Origin: Corynebacterium flavescens
GTDB lineage: Bacteria; Actinomycetota; Actinomycetes; Mycobacteriales; Mycobacteriaceae
Assembly (NCBI RefSeq): GCF_008693105.1
Contig: NZ_VXKK01000013.1
Span: forward strand, 1-64,000
Direction of reading: 5' to 3'
Length of the DNA: 64,000 nt
The notes below the pieces were generated by a model. The model saw only the letters and a program-made list of their open reading frames with translations, made no database searches and was not told the origin of the DNA. Both the position numbers and the translations under genes were made by a program. How positions within the stretch are numbered: the first letter of the stretch is position 1; each line of letters opens with the position of its first letter. This document shows, piece by piece, positions 8,517-18,298 of the stretch.

Positions 8517-9200
8517 TTAGCGGGCGCGGCGAGCGAGGTGCTCGGTGTCCACGATGAGGACGGACTTGCCCTCGAGGCGAATCCAGCCGCGGTGCGCGAA
8601 GGTGGCCAAAGCCTTGTTCACGGTCTCGCGGGATGCTCCGACTAGCTGGGCAATCTCCTCTTGGGTGAGATCGTGGTTGACGCGCAGGGCGCCACCTTCC
8701 TGTGCACCGAAGCGGTTAGCCAGCTGCAGCAGGGTCTTGGCCACGCGGCCGGGAACATCGGTGAAGATGAGGTCAGCGAGGTTGGCGTTGGTACGGCGCA
8801 GGCGGCGGGCAAGAACGCGCAGCAGCTGCTGGGCAATGGCCGGGTGATCAGAGACCCACTGCTTGAGCATCTCCGAGTTCATGGTCGCGGCCTGAATCTC
8901 CGTCACGCAGACGGCAGAGGAGGTGCGGGGGCCCAGATCGAAGATGGAGAGCTCTCCGAACATGTCTGAGGGGCCGATCACGGTGAGCAGGTTCTCGCGG
9001 CCATCCGGGGCATGCCGGGCGAGTTTAACCTTGCCCGAGATGATGATGTAGAGGCGGTCTCCGGGCTCACCCTCATCGAAGATGGTGGTCCCGCGTGGAA
9101 AACGCACGGTCTCCATCTGCTCGATGAGGTTCTGCACGGCTACGGGATCTACGCCTTGGAAGATTCCGGCGCGGGAAAGAATGTCCTGTACGCCTTCCAC
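8517..9200 (-). CDS. glxR: GlxR, cAMP-responsive CRP/FNR-family global regulator
   Basis: A 227-residue protein, nearly identical by eye to the C. glutamicum protein as I recall it. The cyclic-nucleotide domain spans about 1-115, with the phosphate-binding cassette [16 protein letters not shown]; the helix-turn-helix lies near 173-200 ([20 protein letters not shown]). GlxR controls carbon metabolism, respiration and many other genes when bound to cAMP. The start is a GTG (9198-9200), giving the usual [12 protein letters not shown]-terminus; the frame is open further upstream but unconserved. CyaB, a cAMP producer, is encoded at 35323-36855. Confidence 0.96.
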   Translation of the reverse strand: MEGVQDILSRAGIFQGVDPVAVQNLIEQMETVRFPRGTTIFDEGEPGDRLYIIISGKVKLARHAPDGRENLLTVIGPSDMFGELSIFDLGPRTSSAVCVTEIQAATMNSEMLKQWVSDHPAIAQQLLRVLARRLRRTNANLADLIFTDVPGRVAKTLLQLANRFGAQEGGALRVNHDLTQEEIAQLVGASRETVNKALATFAHRGWIRLEGKSVLIVDTEHLARRAR

Positions 9201-9340
9201 GTTTGACTCCTTGGTTTGACGATGTCGAAGTGACGGTGATATCAGCGAAGAATTGCGGAGATGACCGCGGTGGCGTTGATATCGATGGGGGGTATGGGCT
9301 AAGAGGCAGATGAGCCACTGTGCAACGCAACTCATACTAC

Positions 9341-9356
9341 AGTGTAATTTGTCACT
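9341..9356. promoter_or_regulatory. Candidate GlxR site upstream of glxR
   Basis: AGTGTAATTTGTCACT matches 8 of the 12 fixed positions of the GlxR consensus TGTGANNTANNTCACA, about 140 bases before the glxR start. Autoregulation would be expected for this family, but the match is moderate. Confidence 0.35.
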
Positions 9357-9425
9357 TTTCCTAGTACTCCGAAAAATTGTCACAGGAACTAATAAGTGCT
9401 AGGGAATGTGAGTCTGGAGGGTCCC

Positions 9426-9515
9426 TCAGTGATGGAGCACCGAGGCTTCCAACTTCTCCATCAACATGGCAAAGAGAGCGATGGCCAGTGGGACGAGTAC
9501 TACCAATGGGATCAT
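9426..9515 (-). CDS. Possible membrane microprotein between nth and glxR
   Basis: A 29-codon minus-strand ORF beginning MIPLVVLVPLAIALFAML, ending EKLEASVLHH, and predicted to form a single transmembrane helix with a short charged tail. The start at 9513-9515 has AGTAGG nine bases upstream; an in-frame ATG at 9522-9524 would add three residues but leaves no spacing for that site. It lies on the glxR strand, 225 bases ahead of glxR. Function unknown; a lengthier membrane protein occupies the equivalent place in Mycobacterium, so this could be a reduced relative, but no homology can be shown here. Confidence 0.5.
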   Translation of the reverse strand: MIPLVVLVPLAIALFAMLMEKLEASVLHH

Positions 9516-9541
9516 GATTGCCATCCTACTAAGCTGAATGC

Positions 9542-10189
9542 ATGCCCCTTGCACCGCCCGAAGTTCGTGCCCCGCAGATCAACGCGGCGCTTGCCGCCGA
9601 GTACCCCGATGCGCATTGCGAACTTGATTTCCGCAGTCCACTTGAGCTTTTGGTGGCCACGGTTTTGTCGGCGCAATGCACCGATGCCCGCGTCAACAAG
9701 GTGACTCCGCGCCTTTTTGCGGCCTATCCCACGGCGGCAGACTACGCGGCTGCTCGGCCGAGCGACCTCGAGGACATCCTGCGCCCCTTGGGCTTCCAAC
9801 GCGCGAAGTCGCGCCACCTCATCGGCATAGGGGAGAAGCTCATGGCGGATTATGGTGGTGAGGTTCCACGGGACGTCGCCAAGCTTGTGTCTTTGCCTGG
9901 GGTAGGGCGCAAGACCGCGCTCGTGGTGCGCGGGGACGCTTTCGGGCTGCCTGGGCTGACGGTCGATACCCACTTCAAGCGTTTGATGCACAGGCTGGAA
10001 TTGAGCGCTGCAACGACTCCGCTCGCCATCGAGAAGGATATAGCCCGCCTCATTGAGGAATCGGAGTGGACCTTGTTTTCGCACCGCACTATCACTCACG
10101 GCCGTCGCGTCTGCCATGCGCGTTCGCCCGAGTGTGGCGCCTGCGTGATCTCCGGTTTATGCCCGGTAGGCGATAGGGTGGCGGCATGA
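9542..10189 (+). CDS. nth: Endonuclease III (DNA glycosylase / AP lyase)
   Basis: Removes oxidised pyrimidines in base-excision repair. The 215-residue protein has the helix-hairpin-helix LPGVGRKTA near 120 with the catalytic Lys, the catalytic Asp in LTVDTHF, and the four cluster cysteines at the C-terminus (CHARSPECGACVISGLC, spacing C-x6-C-x2-C-x5-C). It overlaps the next gene by 4 bases, making it the first gene of a four-gene unit (nth, thioredoxin-like, nudix, marP) with the same order in Mycobacterium. Confidence 0.95.
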   Translation: MPLAPPEVRAPQINAALAAEYPDAHCELDFRSPLELLVATVLSAQCTDARVNKVTPRLFAAYPTAADYAAARPSDLEDILRPLGFQRAKSRHLIGIGEKLMADYGGEVPRDVAKLVSLPGVGRKTALVVRGDAFGLPGLTVDTHFKRLMHRLELSAATTPLAIEKDIARLIEESEWTLFSHRTITHGRRVCHARSPECGACVISGLCPVGDRVAA

Positions 10190-10791
10190 GAAAGTACCTC
10201 TTTGCCACGATGGTGGCCGCGCTGGTGATAGGAGTCATCGTGGTCATCGCCGCTGCCTCCTTGCTCAGCGGGCATTCCCAGCGCAGCGGTGAGAACCGCG
10301 AGCCAGCTCAGGGCAACGAGGCTTCGCCTAGCACTGGAGCGCTGGGCGGTGAAGACGGCGAGGTAGCGTCGCGCCCGGATTGCCCGGCCGGCCCCGTGGC
10401 AGGCGTGGACCTGGACTGCCTGGGCGGACAGGATTCGCTGCCGTCTGCGGATGAGGGCATCACCGTGGTCAATCTCTGGGCCTGGTGGTGCGAGCCCTGC
10501 CGCACGGAACTGCCCTTGCTGGAACAGGTGGCCAAGGCTCACACGGACTGGCAGGTCGTTGGCGTGCACGCCGACCGGGATGCCCGCAAGGGAGCTGCCT
10601 TCTTGAATGACCGTGGTATTGATCTTGCCAGCTACCAGGACTCCGATAACGCCTTCGCGGGCGAGCACGGACTGCCTGGCGTCATCCCCATCACGCTCGT
10701 GCTGGTGGATGGCCAGGTTAAGGGCACCTTCATTCAGCCTTTCGAGTCCGTGGAGGACATCGAATCCGCCGTGCAGGGGGCGCTGGAGTGA
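10186..10791 (+). CDS. Membrane-anchored TlpA/ResA-like thioredoxin
   Basis: A 201-residue protein with one N-terminal membrane helix (8-28), a disordered Gly/Glu-rich linker, and a thioredoxin fold with the active site WAWWCEPCRTELP (C102, C105). The cis-Pro loop reads GVIPITLVLVDG. It probably reduces disulfides on the outer face of the membrane, as in cytochrome c maturation. Two further cysteines (C66, C78) precede the domain. It is coupled to nth and to the nudix gene by 4-base overlaps. Confidence 0.88.
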   Translation: MRKYLFATMVAALVIGVIVVIAAASLLSGHSQRSGENREPAQGNEASPSTGALGGEDGEVASRPDCPAGPVAGVDLDCLGGQDSLPSADEGITVVNLWAWWCEPCRTELPLLEQVAKAHTDWQVVGVHADRDARKGAAFLNDRGIDLASYQDSDNAFAGEHGLPGVIPITLVLVDGQVKGTFIQPFESVEDIESAVQGALE

Positions 10792-11483
10792 CGCGGCTGC
10801 GCCCGGATTTGGCGCCTGCCTGGTTGCGGCCAGCCTTGGGGCTAGATACCGCCAAGCTGCAGCAATCCATTGGTAGCGACCGCACGCGCGTATTTGCCGG
10901 CCCCCTGCCGCGCCGTCGGCGCGAATCAGCGGTGCTGTTGCTGTGGAAAGGCCGCAGCTTTGCGGAGGCGGAGGTGCTTTTGACGCACCGTTCGCCCACC
11001 ATGCGTGCGCACTCGGGGCAAATAGCCTTTCCCGGCGGTCGCAGGGACGCCGCGGATGCCACCCTCATCGATACCGCGCTGCGGGAAGCCGAGGAGGAAA
11101 CCGGTCTCAATCGGGCCACCGTCACGCCCCTGGAGCTGTGGGAGGAAGTCAATATTCGTGCCACAGGCAACCCGGTGAGCACCGTGCAGGCCTACTGGCA
11201 CTCACCGGAGAAGGTGTGGGCCGCCAGCTCGGAAGAAACCGATGACGTATTTTGCCTGCCTCTAGCGGAGCTCATTGACCCAGCTCACCGTACCCAGGTT
11301 GGCTTCAAGGAGTGGTCCGGCCCGGCCTTCTTTGCCCGCGGTTACGTGGTGTGGGGCTTCACAGCCGGGGTGCTGTCCACGCTCATCGCACATGCGGGGT
11401 GGGAAGAGGAGTGGGATAACAATTCGGTACTAGACCTGCGTGAGACTCTCCTTGCTTCCCGCAACAATGAGAAGATGGTCTAA
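10788..11483 (+). CDS. NUDIX hydrolase, CoA-diphosphatase-like
   Basis: A 231-residue nudix protein with the box GGRRDAADATLIDTALREAEEETGL (written with its x positions: GG-x(15)-REAEEETGL), centred near residue 95, preceded by the MRAHSGQIAFPGG segment characteristic of the CoA pyrophosphatase subgroup. It probably cleaves CoA or a related nucleotide diphosphate. The N-terminal 40 residues are extra. It lies in the nth-marP unit with 4 bases overlapping the upstream gene; the equivalent in M. tuberculosis is Rv3672c. Confidence 0.88.
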   Translation: MTRLRPDLAPAWLRPALGLDTAKLQQSIGSDRTRVFAGPLPRRRRESAVLLLWKGRSFAEAEVLLTHRSPTMRAHSGQIAFPGGRRDAADATLIDTALREAEEETGLNRATVTPLELWEEVNIRATGNPVSTVQAYWHSPEKVWAASSEETDDVFCLPLAELIDPAHRTQVGFKEWSGPAFFARGYVVWGFTAGVLSTLIAHAGWEEEWDNNSVLDLRETLLASRNNEKMV

Positions 11484-11515
11484 ATCGTTTCCCGTGTGAG
11501 AAAGTTTGTGTCCCC

Positions 11516-12712
11516 GTGACCCCTTGGCTTGTTGTAGACGCACTCATCGTCGTTGCCGTAGCGCTAGCGCTATTGAGCGGCTGGCGGCAGGGCGCAATCT
11601 CGGCGGTGCTTTCCTTGGCCGGCGTGGTCAGTGGATTGGTGCTGGGTGCTACCGCAGCGCCCTTTGCCATGCAGCTCACGGACCAGGTGGCGCTGCGTTT
11701 CCTGCTGGGAATCGGCGTGGTCGTGCTGCTTGTGGGGCTGGGCCAGCTCGTCGGCGCCAGTATCGGCGCCAACCTGCGGGATCGGATGAAGGCCCGTTCC
11801 TCCCAGCGCCTTGATTCCGGCATAGGTTCGGTCTTCCAGGTGCTGGCGGCGTTGCTGGTCATCTGGTTGGTTTCGTTGCCTTTGGCCTCCAACCTCGGCG
11901 GAAGTGCCGGCCAGGGCATGCGGGAATCGCGCATTCTGGGCGGGTTGAACCGCGTGGCGCCTGAGGCCTTGTCCGCGCTGCCCAACAAGGTGGCGGCCAT
12001 GCTCAACGAGTCCGGGCTGCCCCCGCTGGTCTCGCCGTGGCAATCTGTCGGCGGTGCCGGGGATGTCGGGGTGCCCGATTCTGAAGTGGACAATCCTGAG
12101 CTCATCCAGGCGGTGCGGCCCTCGGTCATCCACGTGCTTGGCGACGCCGAAGTATGCTCCCGCCGTCTCATGGGCTCCGGCTTTGTCACGGCGGAGGACT
12201 ATGTCATCACGAACGCCCACGTTGTCGCCGGAACAGAGCGCGTCCACCTCGATACGGTGGATGGCCTGCGTGAGGCCAAGGTGGTCTACTACAACCCCGA
12301 CGTCGATGTGGCGGTGCTCTATAGCCCGAACCTCGGCATAGCGCCCCTTGAGTGGGCAAGTCAGCCCGCCCAGACCGGGGATGATGCCATTGTCCTCGGC
12401 TTCCCGCTTTCCGGACCTTTTGAGGCGGATATGGCGCGGGTGCGGGACCGCATCACCATCGCCGGGCCCGATATTTACTCCAGGGGCCGGGTCGAGCGTG
12501 ATGCCTATACGGTGCGCGGATCCATCCGCCAGGGCAACTCTGGTGGCCCGATGATTAACGAGCAAGGCCAGGTCCTCGGCGTGGTATTCGGAGCCTCCGT
12601 CGATGATTCTCAGACCGGCTACGCGCTCAGCGCGGAAGAGGTCCAAGGCCATATCGGTGACGTGAACTCCCTGCGCAAACCCGCCGATACTGGCTCCTGC
12701 GTGGCAAACTAA
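11516..12712 (+). CDS. marP: MarP-like membrane serine protease
   Basis: A 398-residue protein. Residues 1-125 form four membrane helices of the CvpA/colicin V type; residues 190-398 form a trypsin-like protease outside the membrane. The triad is visible: H235 in ITNAHVVAG, D264 in NPDVDVAVL and S342 in RQGNSGGP. The mycobacterial orthologue (Rv3671c) protects against acid stress by processing a peptidoglycan hydrolase. It starts with GTG 32 bases after the nudix gene and probably ends this operon. Confidence 0.9.
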   Translation: MTPWLVVDALIVVAVALALLSGWRQGAISAVLSLAGVVSGLVLGATAAPFAMQLTDQVALRFLLGIGVVVLLVGLGQLVGASIGANLRDRMKARSSQRLDSGIGSVFQVLAALLVIWLVSLPLASNLGGSAGQGMRESRILGGLNRVAPEALSALPNKVAAMLNESGLPPLVSPWQSVGGAGDVGVPDSEVDNPELIQAVRPSVIHVLGDAEVCSRRLMGSGFVTAEDYVITNAHVVAGTERVHLDTVDGLREAKVVYYNPDVDVAVLYSPNLGIAPLEWASQPAQTGDDAIVLGFPLSGPFEADMARVRDRITIAGPDIYSRGRVERDAYTVRGSIRQGNSGGPMINEQGQVLGVVFGASVDDSQTGYALSAEEVQGHIGDVNSLRKPADTGSCVAN

Positions 12713-12754
12713 TCCTCCCCGCGAGCCGGGATGCCGCTGCGAGGAGGACAATGT

Positions 12755-14446
12755 TTATTCCGCGAGGCCGAGGTTCTCGCCGGTGCCAATCTCGATGTGC
12801 AAGCCAGGAACCGAATTGATGAGGTTCTTGGTGTAATCCTGCTGCGGGTTTTCAAAGACCTCATCGGAGGTGCCCTGCTCGACAACCTGTCCCTTCTTCA
12901 TCACCACGATGTCATCCGCCGTTTGGCGCACGACCGCAAGGTCGTGGGTGATAAAGAGGTAGGAGAGCTCGAGGTCACGCTGCAGCTGGGCGAGCAGCTG
13001 GATGATCTGGTTCTGCACCAACACGTCCAGCGCGGACACGGCCTCGTCGAGGACGAGAACGTCAGGCTTTAGCGCTAGCGCGCGGGCGATGGCGATGCGC
13101 TGGCGCTGCCCGCCCGAGAGCTCGTTGGGGTAGCGGCGCATGGCCGAGCGCGGCATGGACACCATATCGAGCAGCTCAGCCACCCGCTGCTCGCGTTCCT
13201 TGCGCGAGCCAACGCGGTGCAGGGCTAGTGGCTCCTCGATGCACTTGAAAATGGAGTACATGGGATCCAGCGAGCCGTAGGGGTTTTGGAAGACCACCTG
13301 CATCTTGCGGCGCAGATCGAAGAGCTGCTTGCGCGAGAGGTTAGAGGTGTCCTGGCCTTCGTAGGCAATGGTGCCGGAGGTGGGCTCAAGCAGGTTGAGA
13401 ACCATGTTGGCCACGGTGGACTTGCCTGATCCGGACTCGCCCACTAGGGCCAGGGTGGTGCCGCGGTGAAGGTCGAAGGAGACATCATCGACGGCCTTGA
13501 GGACCTTCTTCTCACCGCGCTGGCCGCGGATATCGAATTCTTTGCAGAGGTTTTTGACCGAGATGACGGTCTCTTGAGGCTTCTCGCCATCCGCGGTGGC
13601 GGCGACGAGCTCGGCAGACTCGAGGCCAGCCTCGCGGGCGGCGCGGATGCGAGAGGACGCCAGGGAAGGGGCAGCAGTGACCAGCCGGCGGGTATAGGGG
13701 TGCTGGGGGTCGCGCAGGACCTCGCGCGAAGGGCCCGATTCCACGATGCGACCACGGTGCATGACAATGAGATGCTCGGCGCGCTCGGCAGCAAGACCGA
13801 GGTCGTGGGTAATAAAGAGCACGGCGTTGCCCAGCTCCGCAGTGAGGGTATCGAGGTGGTCCAGAATGGTCTTTTGGACCGTGACATCCAGAGCCGAGGT
13901 GGGCTCGTCGGCGATGAGCAGCTTGGGCCGCGCGGCTAGACCCATGGCGATGAGCGCGCGCTGGCGCATGCCGCCGGAGAACTCGTGGGGGTATTGCTTG
14001 GCGCGACGCTCGGCGTCGGGAAGCCCGGCCTCCTCGAGCAACTCGACGACACGGTGATGATGCTCGCTGCCTTTGACCACGTGATTGGCGCGCAACGATT
14101 CATCGATCTGAGTGCCGATGCGCCACACCGGGTTGAGGTTGGACATGGGATCCTGGGGAACGAGGCCGATCTTATTGCCGCGCAGCGCCTCAAATTGCTT
14201 GTCATTGAAGTGCGTGATGTCCTGACCCTCGAAGAGGATGCGCCCGCCGGTAACGCGGCCGGTGCCGGGCAAAAGCCCGAGGATGGCCATGGCGGTGGTG
14301 GACTTGCCCGAGCCGGACTCGCCCACAATCGCCACGGATTGTCCCGGGTAGATGCTCAGGTCGACGCCGCGAACCGCCTCGACCACGCCGGTGGAGGTGG
14401 TGAAGGAGATCTTCACGTCCTGCATTTCCAGAAGTGGCTGATTCAT
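12755..14446 (-). CDS. dppD: Peptide ABC transporter, fused double ATP-binding subunit
   Basis: A 563-residue protein with two complete ABC ATPase domains in tandem, equal to DppD plus DppF in one chain. Walker [10 protein letters not shown] occurs at 42-50 and again near 335; signature motifs are [12 protein letters not shown] in the first half and [12 protein letters not shown] in the second; Walker B motifs are [12 protein letters not shown] and [12 protein letters not shown]. It energises import through the two permeases encoded upstream. The ATG overlaps the upstream stop (TAATG). Fused DppD is also the form in Mycobacterium (Rv3663c). Confidence 0.92.
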   Translation of the reverse strand: MNQPLLEMQDVKISFTTSTGVVEAVRGVDLSIYPGQSVAIVGESGSGKSTTAMAILGLLPGTGRVTGGRILFEGQDITHFNDKQFEALRGNKIGLVPQDPMSNLNPVWRIGTQIDESLRANHVVKGSEHHHRVVELLEEAGLPDAERRAKQYPHEFSGGMRQRALIAMGLAARPKLLIADEPTSALDVTVQKTILDHLDTLTAELGNAVLFITHDLGLAAERAEHLIVMHRGRIVESGPSREVLRDPQHPYTRRLVTAAPSLASSRIRAAREAGLESAELVAATADGEKPQETVISVKNLCKEFDIRGQRGEKKVLKAVDDVSFDLHRGTTLALVGESGSGKSTVANMVLNLLEPTSGTIAYEGQDTSNLSRKQLFDLRRKMQVVFQNPYGSLDPMYSIFKCIEEPLALHRVGSRKEREQRVAELLDMVSMPRSAMRRYPNELSGGQRQRIAIARALALKPDVLVLDEAVSALDVLVQNQIIQLLAQLQRDLELSYLFITHDLAVVRQTADDIVVMKKGQVVEQGTSDEVFENPQQDYTKNLINSVPGLHIEIGTGENLGLAE

Positions 14447-15405
14447 TAGCGCTTCCTCGCTTTCGGATCGAGGGCGTCGCGGACGACGTCACCCATCAAG
14501 ATGAAACTTAGGACAGTCAGGCCCAGGGCACCGGCAGGGTAGAAGAGCACGGCCGGATTGACGCGCAGTGAGGCCTGGGCATCAGAGATGTCGCCGCCCC
14601 AGGAGACGAAGGTGGAAGGCAGGCCAATGCCCAGGAAGGACAGCGTGGCCTCGGCGACGATGAAGGTACCCAGAGCCACCGTGGCATAGGAGATGATCGG
14701 GGCTGCGGCATTGGGCATGATGTGGCTGAAGAGGATGCGGCCGTCGGAAGCCCCGACGGAGCGGGCTGCCTGGACAAACTCCTCGTTCTTGATGGACATC
14801 ACGGCGCCGCGGGTGATGCGGGCGATGGAAACCCAGCCAAAGAGCCCGAGGACGAGCACCACGGTGATAATCGTGCGATGCTCCTTGAACATCTGCATGA
14901 CAACGATGGCAGCAAGAACCAGGGGAATGGCGAAGAAGATATCGGTGATGCGGGAAAGAACGGCATCGATCCAGCCGCCGAAGTAGCCCGCCAAGGCGCC
15001 GACGATGGAGCCGATGAGGACCACCAAGGCGGTGGCGAGGATGCCCACGGCGACGGACGCGCGTGCCCCGTAGATGACGCGGGCGTAGATGTCGCAGCCT
15101 TGGCGGTTAAAGCCAAAGGGGTGGCCGGACTCGGAAGGATCGAGCGACCTGGATAGCTCGCAGGAACGCGGATCGACGCTGGTGAACATCCCCGGGAAGA
15201 GTGCCAGCAATACCGCGACGAGGATCATCGCGGAGGCGACCCAAAAGAGGGGACGGCGGCGCACGTAGCGCCACGCCTCACCCCATTGGGAGGAGGGGGC
15301 GGATTCATCCTTGACCGCGTCGACGGCTCCGAGGCCGCTCTCATCCGTGGTGGCGATGAAGTGTTCTTGGCCGGGGCGCAGGGTGGTGTTATCGAAGTTA
15401 GGCAT
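14446..15405 (-). CDS. dppC: Peptide ABC transporter permease
   Basis: A 319-residue integral membrane protein with an N-terminal extension (OppC_N type), about six membrane helices, and the permease coupling loop EFVQAARSVGASDGRILFSHIMPNA (the EAA motif). The frame is open further upstream, but the ATG at 15403-15405 overlaps the dppB stop and gives the conserved start MPNFDNTT. Partner of DppB. Confidence 0.92.
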   Translation of the reverse strand: MPNFDNTTLRPGQEHFIATTDESGLGAVDAVKDESAPSSQWGEAWRYVRRRPLFWVASAMILVAVLLALFPGMFTSVDPRSCELSRSLDPSESGHPFGFNRQGCDIYARVIYGARASVAVGILATALVVLIGSIVGALAGYFGGWIDAVLSRITDIFFAIPLVLAAIVVMQMFKEHRTIITVVLVLGLFGWVSIARITRGAVMSIKNEEFVQAARSVGASDGRILFSHIMPNAAAPIISYATVALGTFIVAEATLSFLGIGLPSTFVSWGGDISDAQASLRVNPAVLFYPAGALGLTVLSFILMGDVVRDALDPKARKR

Positions 15406-16324
15406 AGCGAATCCTCGGATCGAGTACTGCATAGAGAAGGTCAACCAGCAGGTTGGCAATGATGTAGATGATCACCAGCACCGTGGTGAAGGAGACGATG
15501 GTCGTGGGCTCACCGCGCAGGATGGCCTGGTACATGGTGCCGCCGACGCCGTTGATGCCGAAAATGCCTTCGGTGACGATGGCGCCGGTCATCAAAGTGC
15601 CCAGGTCGGCGCCTATGAAGGTCACCACGGGGATGAGTGAGTTACGCAGGACGTGGCGCACGATGACCGTGCGATTGCTCAGGCCCTTGGCGCGGGCGGT
15701 GCGCACGTAATCGGCCCGAAGATTCTCGCTGATGGATTGCCTTGTGAGGCGGATTACATAGGCCAGGGACAGCGCACCAAGGACTATCGCGGGCATGAGC
15801 AAGGACTTGAAACTCTCGTTCGCTCCGACGGTCACCGGCAGAAGGCCCCATTTAATTCCGACGAGGAACTGCAGGACGAAGCCGATGACGAAGGAAGGCA
15901 CGGCGATGACGAGCAGGGAGGCCACCAGCACGGTGGAATCGAAGAAGCCGCCGCGGCGCATACCGGCGATGACGCCGAAGACGATGCCGAAGACCAGCTC
16001 GAAGCAGATGGCCATGAGCGCTAGCTTGACCGTCACGGGGAAGGCGTTCGCCATGACCTCTGTGACGGGGACTCCGGAGAAGGTGGTTCCGAAGTCGAGG
16101 AGGAAGATGCCCTTGATGTAGAGCAGGTACTGGAGGATGAAGGGTTTATCCAGATTGTATTCGGCTTCGATCCGGGCTCGTGCCGCCTCGGTCAGGCCGC
16201 GATCGCCGCCCAAGGCCTCGACTGGATCGCCCGGCATGAGGAAGACCAGCGCGTAGATGAGCAGGGTGGCCCCGAAGAACACCGGGATCATCTGGAGCAC
16301 TCGGCGCCCGATATAGCGCAACAT
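15398..16324 (-). CDS. dppB: Peptide ABC transporter permease
   Basis: A 308-residue membrane protein starting MLRYIGRRVLQMIPVFFG, the classical DppB/OppB N-terminus, with about six helices and the coupling loop DYVRTARAKGLSNRTVIVRHVLRN. It forms the channel with DppC. It is separated from dppA by a stem-loop that probably lowers its expression relative to the binding protein. Confidence 0.93.
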   Translation of the reverse strand: MLRYIGRRVLQMIPVFFGATLLIYALVFLMPGDPVEALGGDRGLTEAARARIEAEYNLDKPFILQYLLYIKGIFLLDFGTTFSGVPVTEVMANAFPVTVKLALMAICFELVFGIVFGVIAGMRRGGFFDSTVLVASLLVIAVPSFVIGFVLQFLVGIKWGLLPVTVGANESFKSLLMPAIVLGALSLAYVIRLTRQSISENLRADYVRTARAKGLSNRTVIVRHVLRNSLIPVVTFIGADLGTLMTGAIVTEGIFGINGVGGTMYQAILRGEPTTIVSFTTVLVIIYIIANLLVDLLYAVLDPRIRYA

Positions 16325-16393
16325 AAAGTAGTCCTTTTGGGTTTAGTAAGTGTGCAAAGTCCCAGCCACGACCGCAGGCTTTACGGAGAGAAA

Positions 16394-16426
16394 GCCCCGC
16401 CCTGCGCTGAAAGGCACGGGCGGGGC
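16394..16426 (-). terminator. Partial terminator between dppA and dppB
   Basis: GCCCCGCCC (16394-16402) pairs perfectly with GGGCGGGGC (16418-16426), followed on the minus strand by TTTCTCT. Inside an operon this position usually gives more binding protein than permease, by termination or by protecting the upstream message. Confidence 0.75.
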
Positions 16427-16476
16427 GATGTACTCGTTGCCCGCGGTGATGCTGGGTTTCTAGGAAACGAGTCGGT

Positions 16477-18075
16477 CTAGGACTTGGTGATCTCGTAGTA
16501 GACCGGCTGTGACTTCCACGAGAAAGTGACGTTGTCTACGGCCTCCGAGTAGCCGCCGGTGGCATTGGGGTACCACAGCGGGATGGAAGGCAGATCCTTG
16601 AAGAGGACGGCCTGGGCCTCGTTGTACTTTGCAGCTGCCTCATCCTGGCTGCCGGCGGTGGATGCTTCCTTGAGGAGCTGATCGAACTCCGGGTTGGAGT
16701 AGTCACCGTCGTTGGAGGAGCCGCCGGTGGCGTAGAGCGGGGCGAGGAAGTTACCCAGTGACGGGTAGTCTGCCTGCCAGCCGGTGCGGAATGCGGACTT
16801 GATGGTGCGGTTGGTGACATCATCGCGCAGGGACTTGAAGTCCGGGTACGGGGTGCCCACTGCCTCGATGCCCAGGGTGTTCTTGATGCCATTGGATACG
16901 GCGTCTACCCAGCTCTTGTGACCGCCGTCAGAGTTATAGGCAATCTCGAAGGAGGGCGAGGTCCACTCGTTGATCTCATCGGCCTGGGCCCACAGTTCCT
17001 TGGCTTTCTCCGGGTCATATTTGACCACGTCGTTGCCCTCGATGTTCGGGGAGAATCCAGGCAGAACCGGGGAGGTGAAGTCGGTGGCAGGGGTGCGCGT
17101 GTTCTTGAAGATGGTCCCGGTGATCTCCTCACGGTTGATGGCATGGGAGATTGCTTGGCGACGCAGCTTTCCTTCCTCGCCACCAAAGTGCTCCAGGTTT
17201 TCACCGATGGTGAAGGACTGGAAGCCGGCGTAGGGCTGGTTGATGGCGCGGTCACCGAGGTCTGCCTCGTAGACGTCGAAAGCGGCGTCGGGGACGGTCT
17301 CAAGGACGTCGAGGTTTCCGGCCAGCAGATCCGCGTAGGCCGCGTCCTGTCCGGCGTAGAAGACGAAGCGGATGCCGTCGTTGGCCGGCTTGCGGTCGCC
17401 TTTGTACTCCTCGTTGGGGACGATGGTGGCGTCCTGGTTGTGATTCCATTCGGCCAGCTTGTAAGGGCCGTTGCCAATAGGGTTCTGGCCGAAGGCGTCC
17501 ATGTCATCGAAGGCGACCTCAGGCAGCGGGTAGAAGGCCGAGTAGCCCAGCTGCTGCGGGAAGTCAGACTCTGGGGAGGAAAGCTCGATGGTGAAGGTCT
17601 TGTCATCGACCACCTTGAGTCCCTCGAGAGACTCGACGCCCTCCTTGTAGCCCTTGATGCCGCTGAAAAAGGAAGCGTTGAGCTGATCGTTGGCCACGGC
17701 GTAGTTCCACGCATTTACGAAGGACTTCGAGGTGACGGGCGTGCCATCGGAGAAAGTGCTGTCCTTGAGCTTGATGGTGAACATGGTGTTGTCATCGTTG
17801 GGCTCGATCGACTCAGCGAGTTCTAGCTTGGTTTCGCCATCGGCGTCATAGTAGGCAAGACCTGCGTAGATGGAATCAACGATGCGTCCGCCGCCGACCT
17901 CATTGGTGTTGGCCGGGATGAGCGGGTTCTGTGGCTCGGTGCCGTCGGCGAGAACGTAGTTCTCCCCGCCTCCTGCGGCTCCGGTGCTGGAATCGTTGCT
18001 GTCGCTGCTGCAGGCTGCGAGGGCAAGGGTCATGGATGCTGCCGAAAGTGCGGCAATCGTCTTCTTGATCGTCAT
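16477..18075 (-). CDS. dppA: Peptide-binding lipoprotein of an ABC importer
   Basis: A 532-residue solute-binding protein (SBP family 5). The signal peptide ends with the lipobox LALAAC (Cys 22), followed by a Ser/Asn/Asp linker; the rest follows the DppA/OppA fold (EPNDDNTMFTIKLKDST near 92; ISHAINREEI near 309). It captures peptides at the outer face of the membrane and hands them to DppBC. In M. tuberculosis the syntenic Dpp system is also linked to haem uptake, so substrates other than peptides are possible. The upstream region holds TGTGT-N6-ACACA (18147-18162) and TGTGATCTGGTTTACT (18119-18134), weak GlxR-like matches. Confidence 0.92.
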   Translation of the reverse strand: MTIKKTIAALSAASMTLALAACSSDSNDSSTGAAGGGENYVLADGTEPQNPLIPANTNEVGGGRIVDSIYAGLAYYDADGETKLELAESIEPNDDNTMFTIKLKDSTFSDGTPVTSKSFVNAWNYAVANDQLNASFFSGIKGYKEGVESLEGLKVVDDKTFTIELSSPESDFPQQLGYSAFYPLPEVAFDDMDAFGQNPIGNGPYKLAEWNHNQDATIVPNEEYKGDRKPANDGIRFVFYAGQDAAYADLLAGNLDVLETVPDAAFDVYEADLGDRAINQPYAGFQSFTIGENLEHFGGEEGKLRRQAISHAINREEITGTIFKNTRTPATDFTSPVLPGFSPNIEGNDVVKYDPEKAKELWAQADEINEWTSPSFEIAYNSDGGHKSWVDAVSNGIKNTLGIEAVGTPYPDFKSLRDDVTNRTIKSAFRTGWQADYPSLGNFLAPLYATGGSSNDGDYSNPEFDQLLKEASTAGSQDEAAAKYNEAQAVLFKDLPSIPLWYPNATGGYSEAVDNVTFSWKSQPVYYEITKS

Positions 18076-18298
18076 GGGATGGGAGAGACCTCCGAAGTTG
18101 CACGAAAGATGGAAAACCTGTGATCTGGTTTACTGAAAAGCTACCTTGTGTTCAGTTACACACACAAGAGTTAACCTAACAAACCATACCTTATATTTCT
18201 ATCACGCGATAGGTAGTAAACGTTAACCTGCGATTATTGCGGCCGTGACAGCAACGCCCTCCCCCTATGGGGGTAGGTCATATCATCCTAAGGAGAGC

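Noticed and set aside
9396..9704. 102-codon plus-strand frame between glxR and nth
   Set aside because: It overlaps the start of nth in another frame and has no motif.
11570..12751. 393-codon minus-strand frame opposite marP
   Set aside because: Antisense shadow; marP shows an intact catalytic triad in the forward frame.
18119..18162. GlxR sites controlling dppA
   Set aside because: Two matches of 8-9 of 12 positions without the full palindrome; too weak to list as sites.
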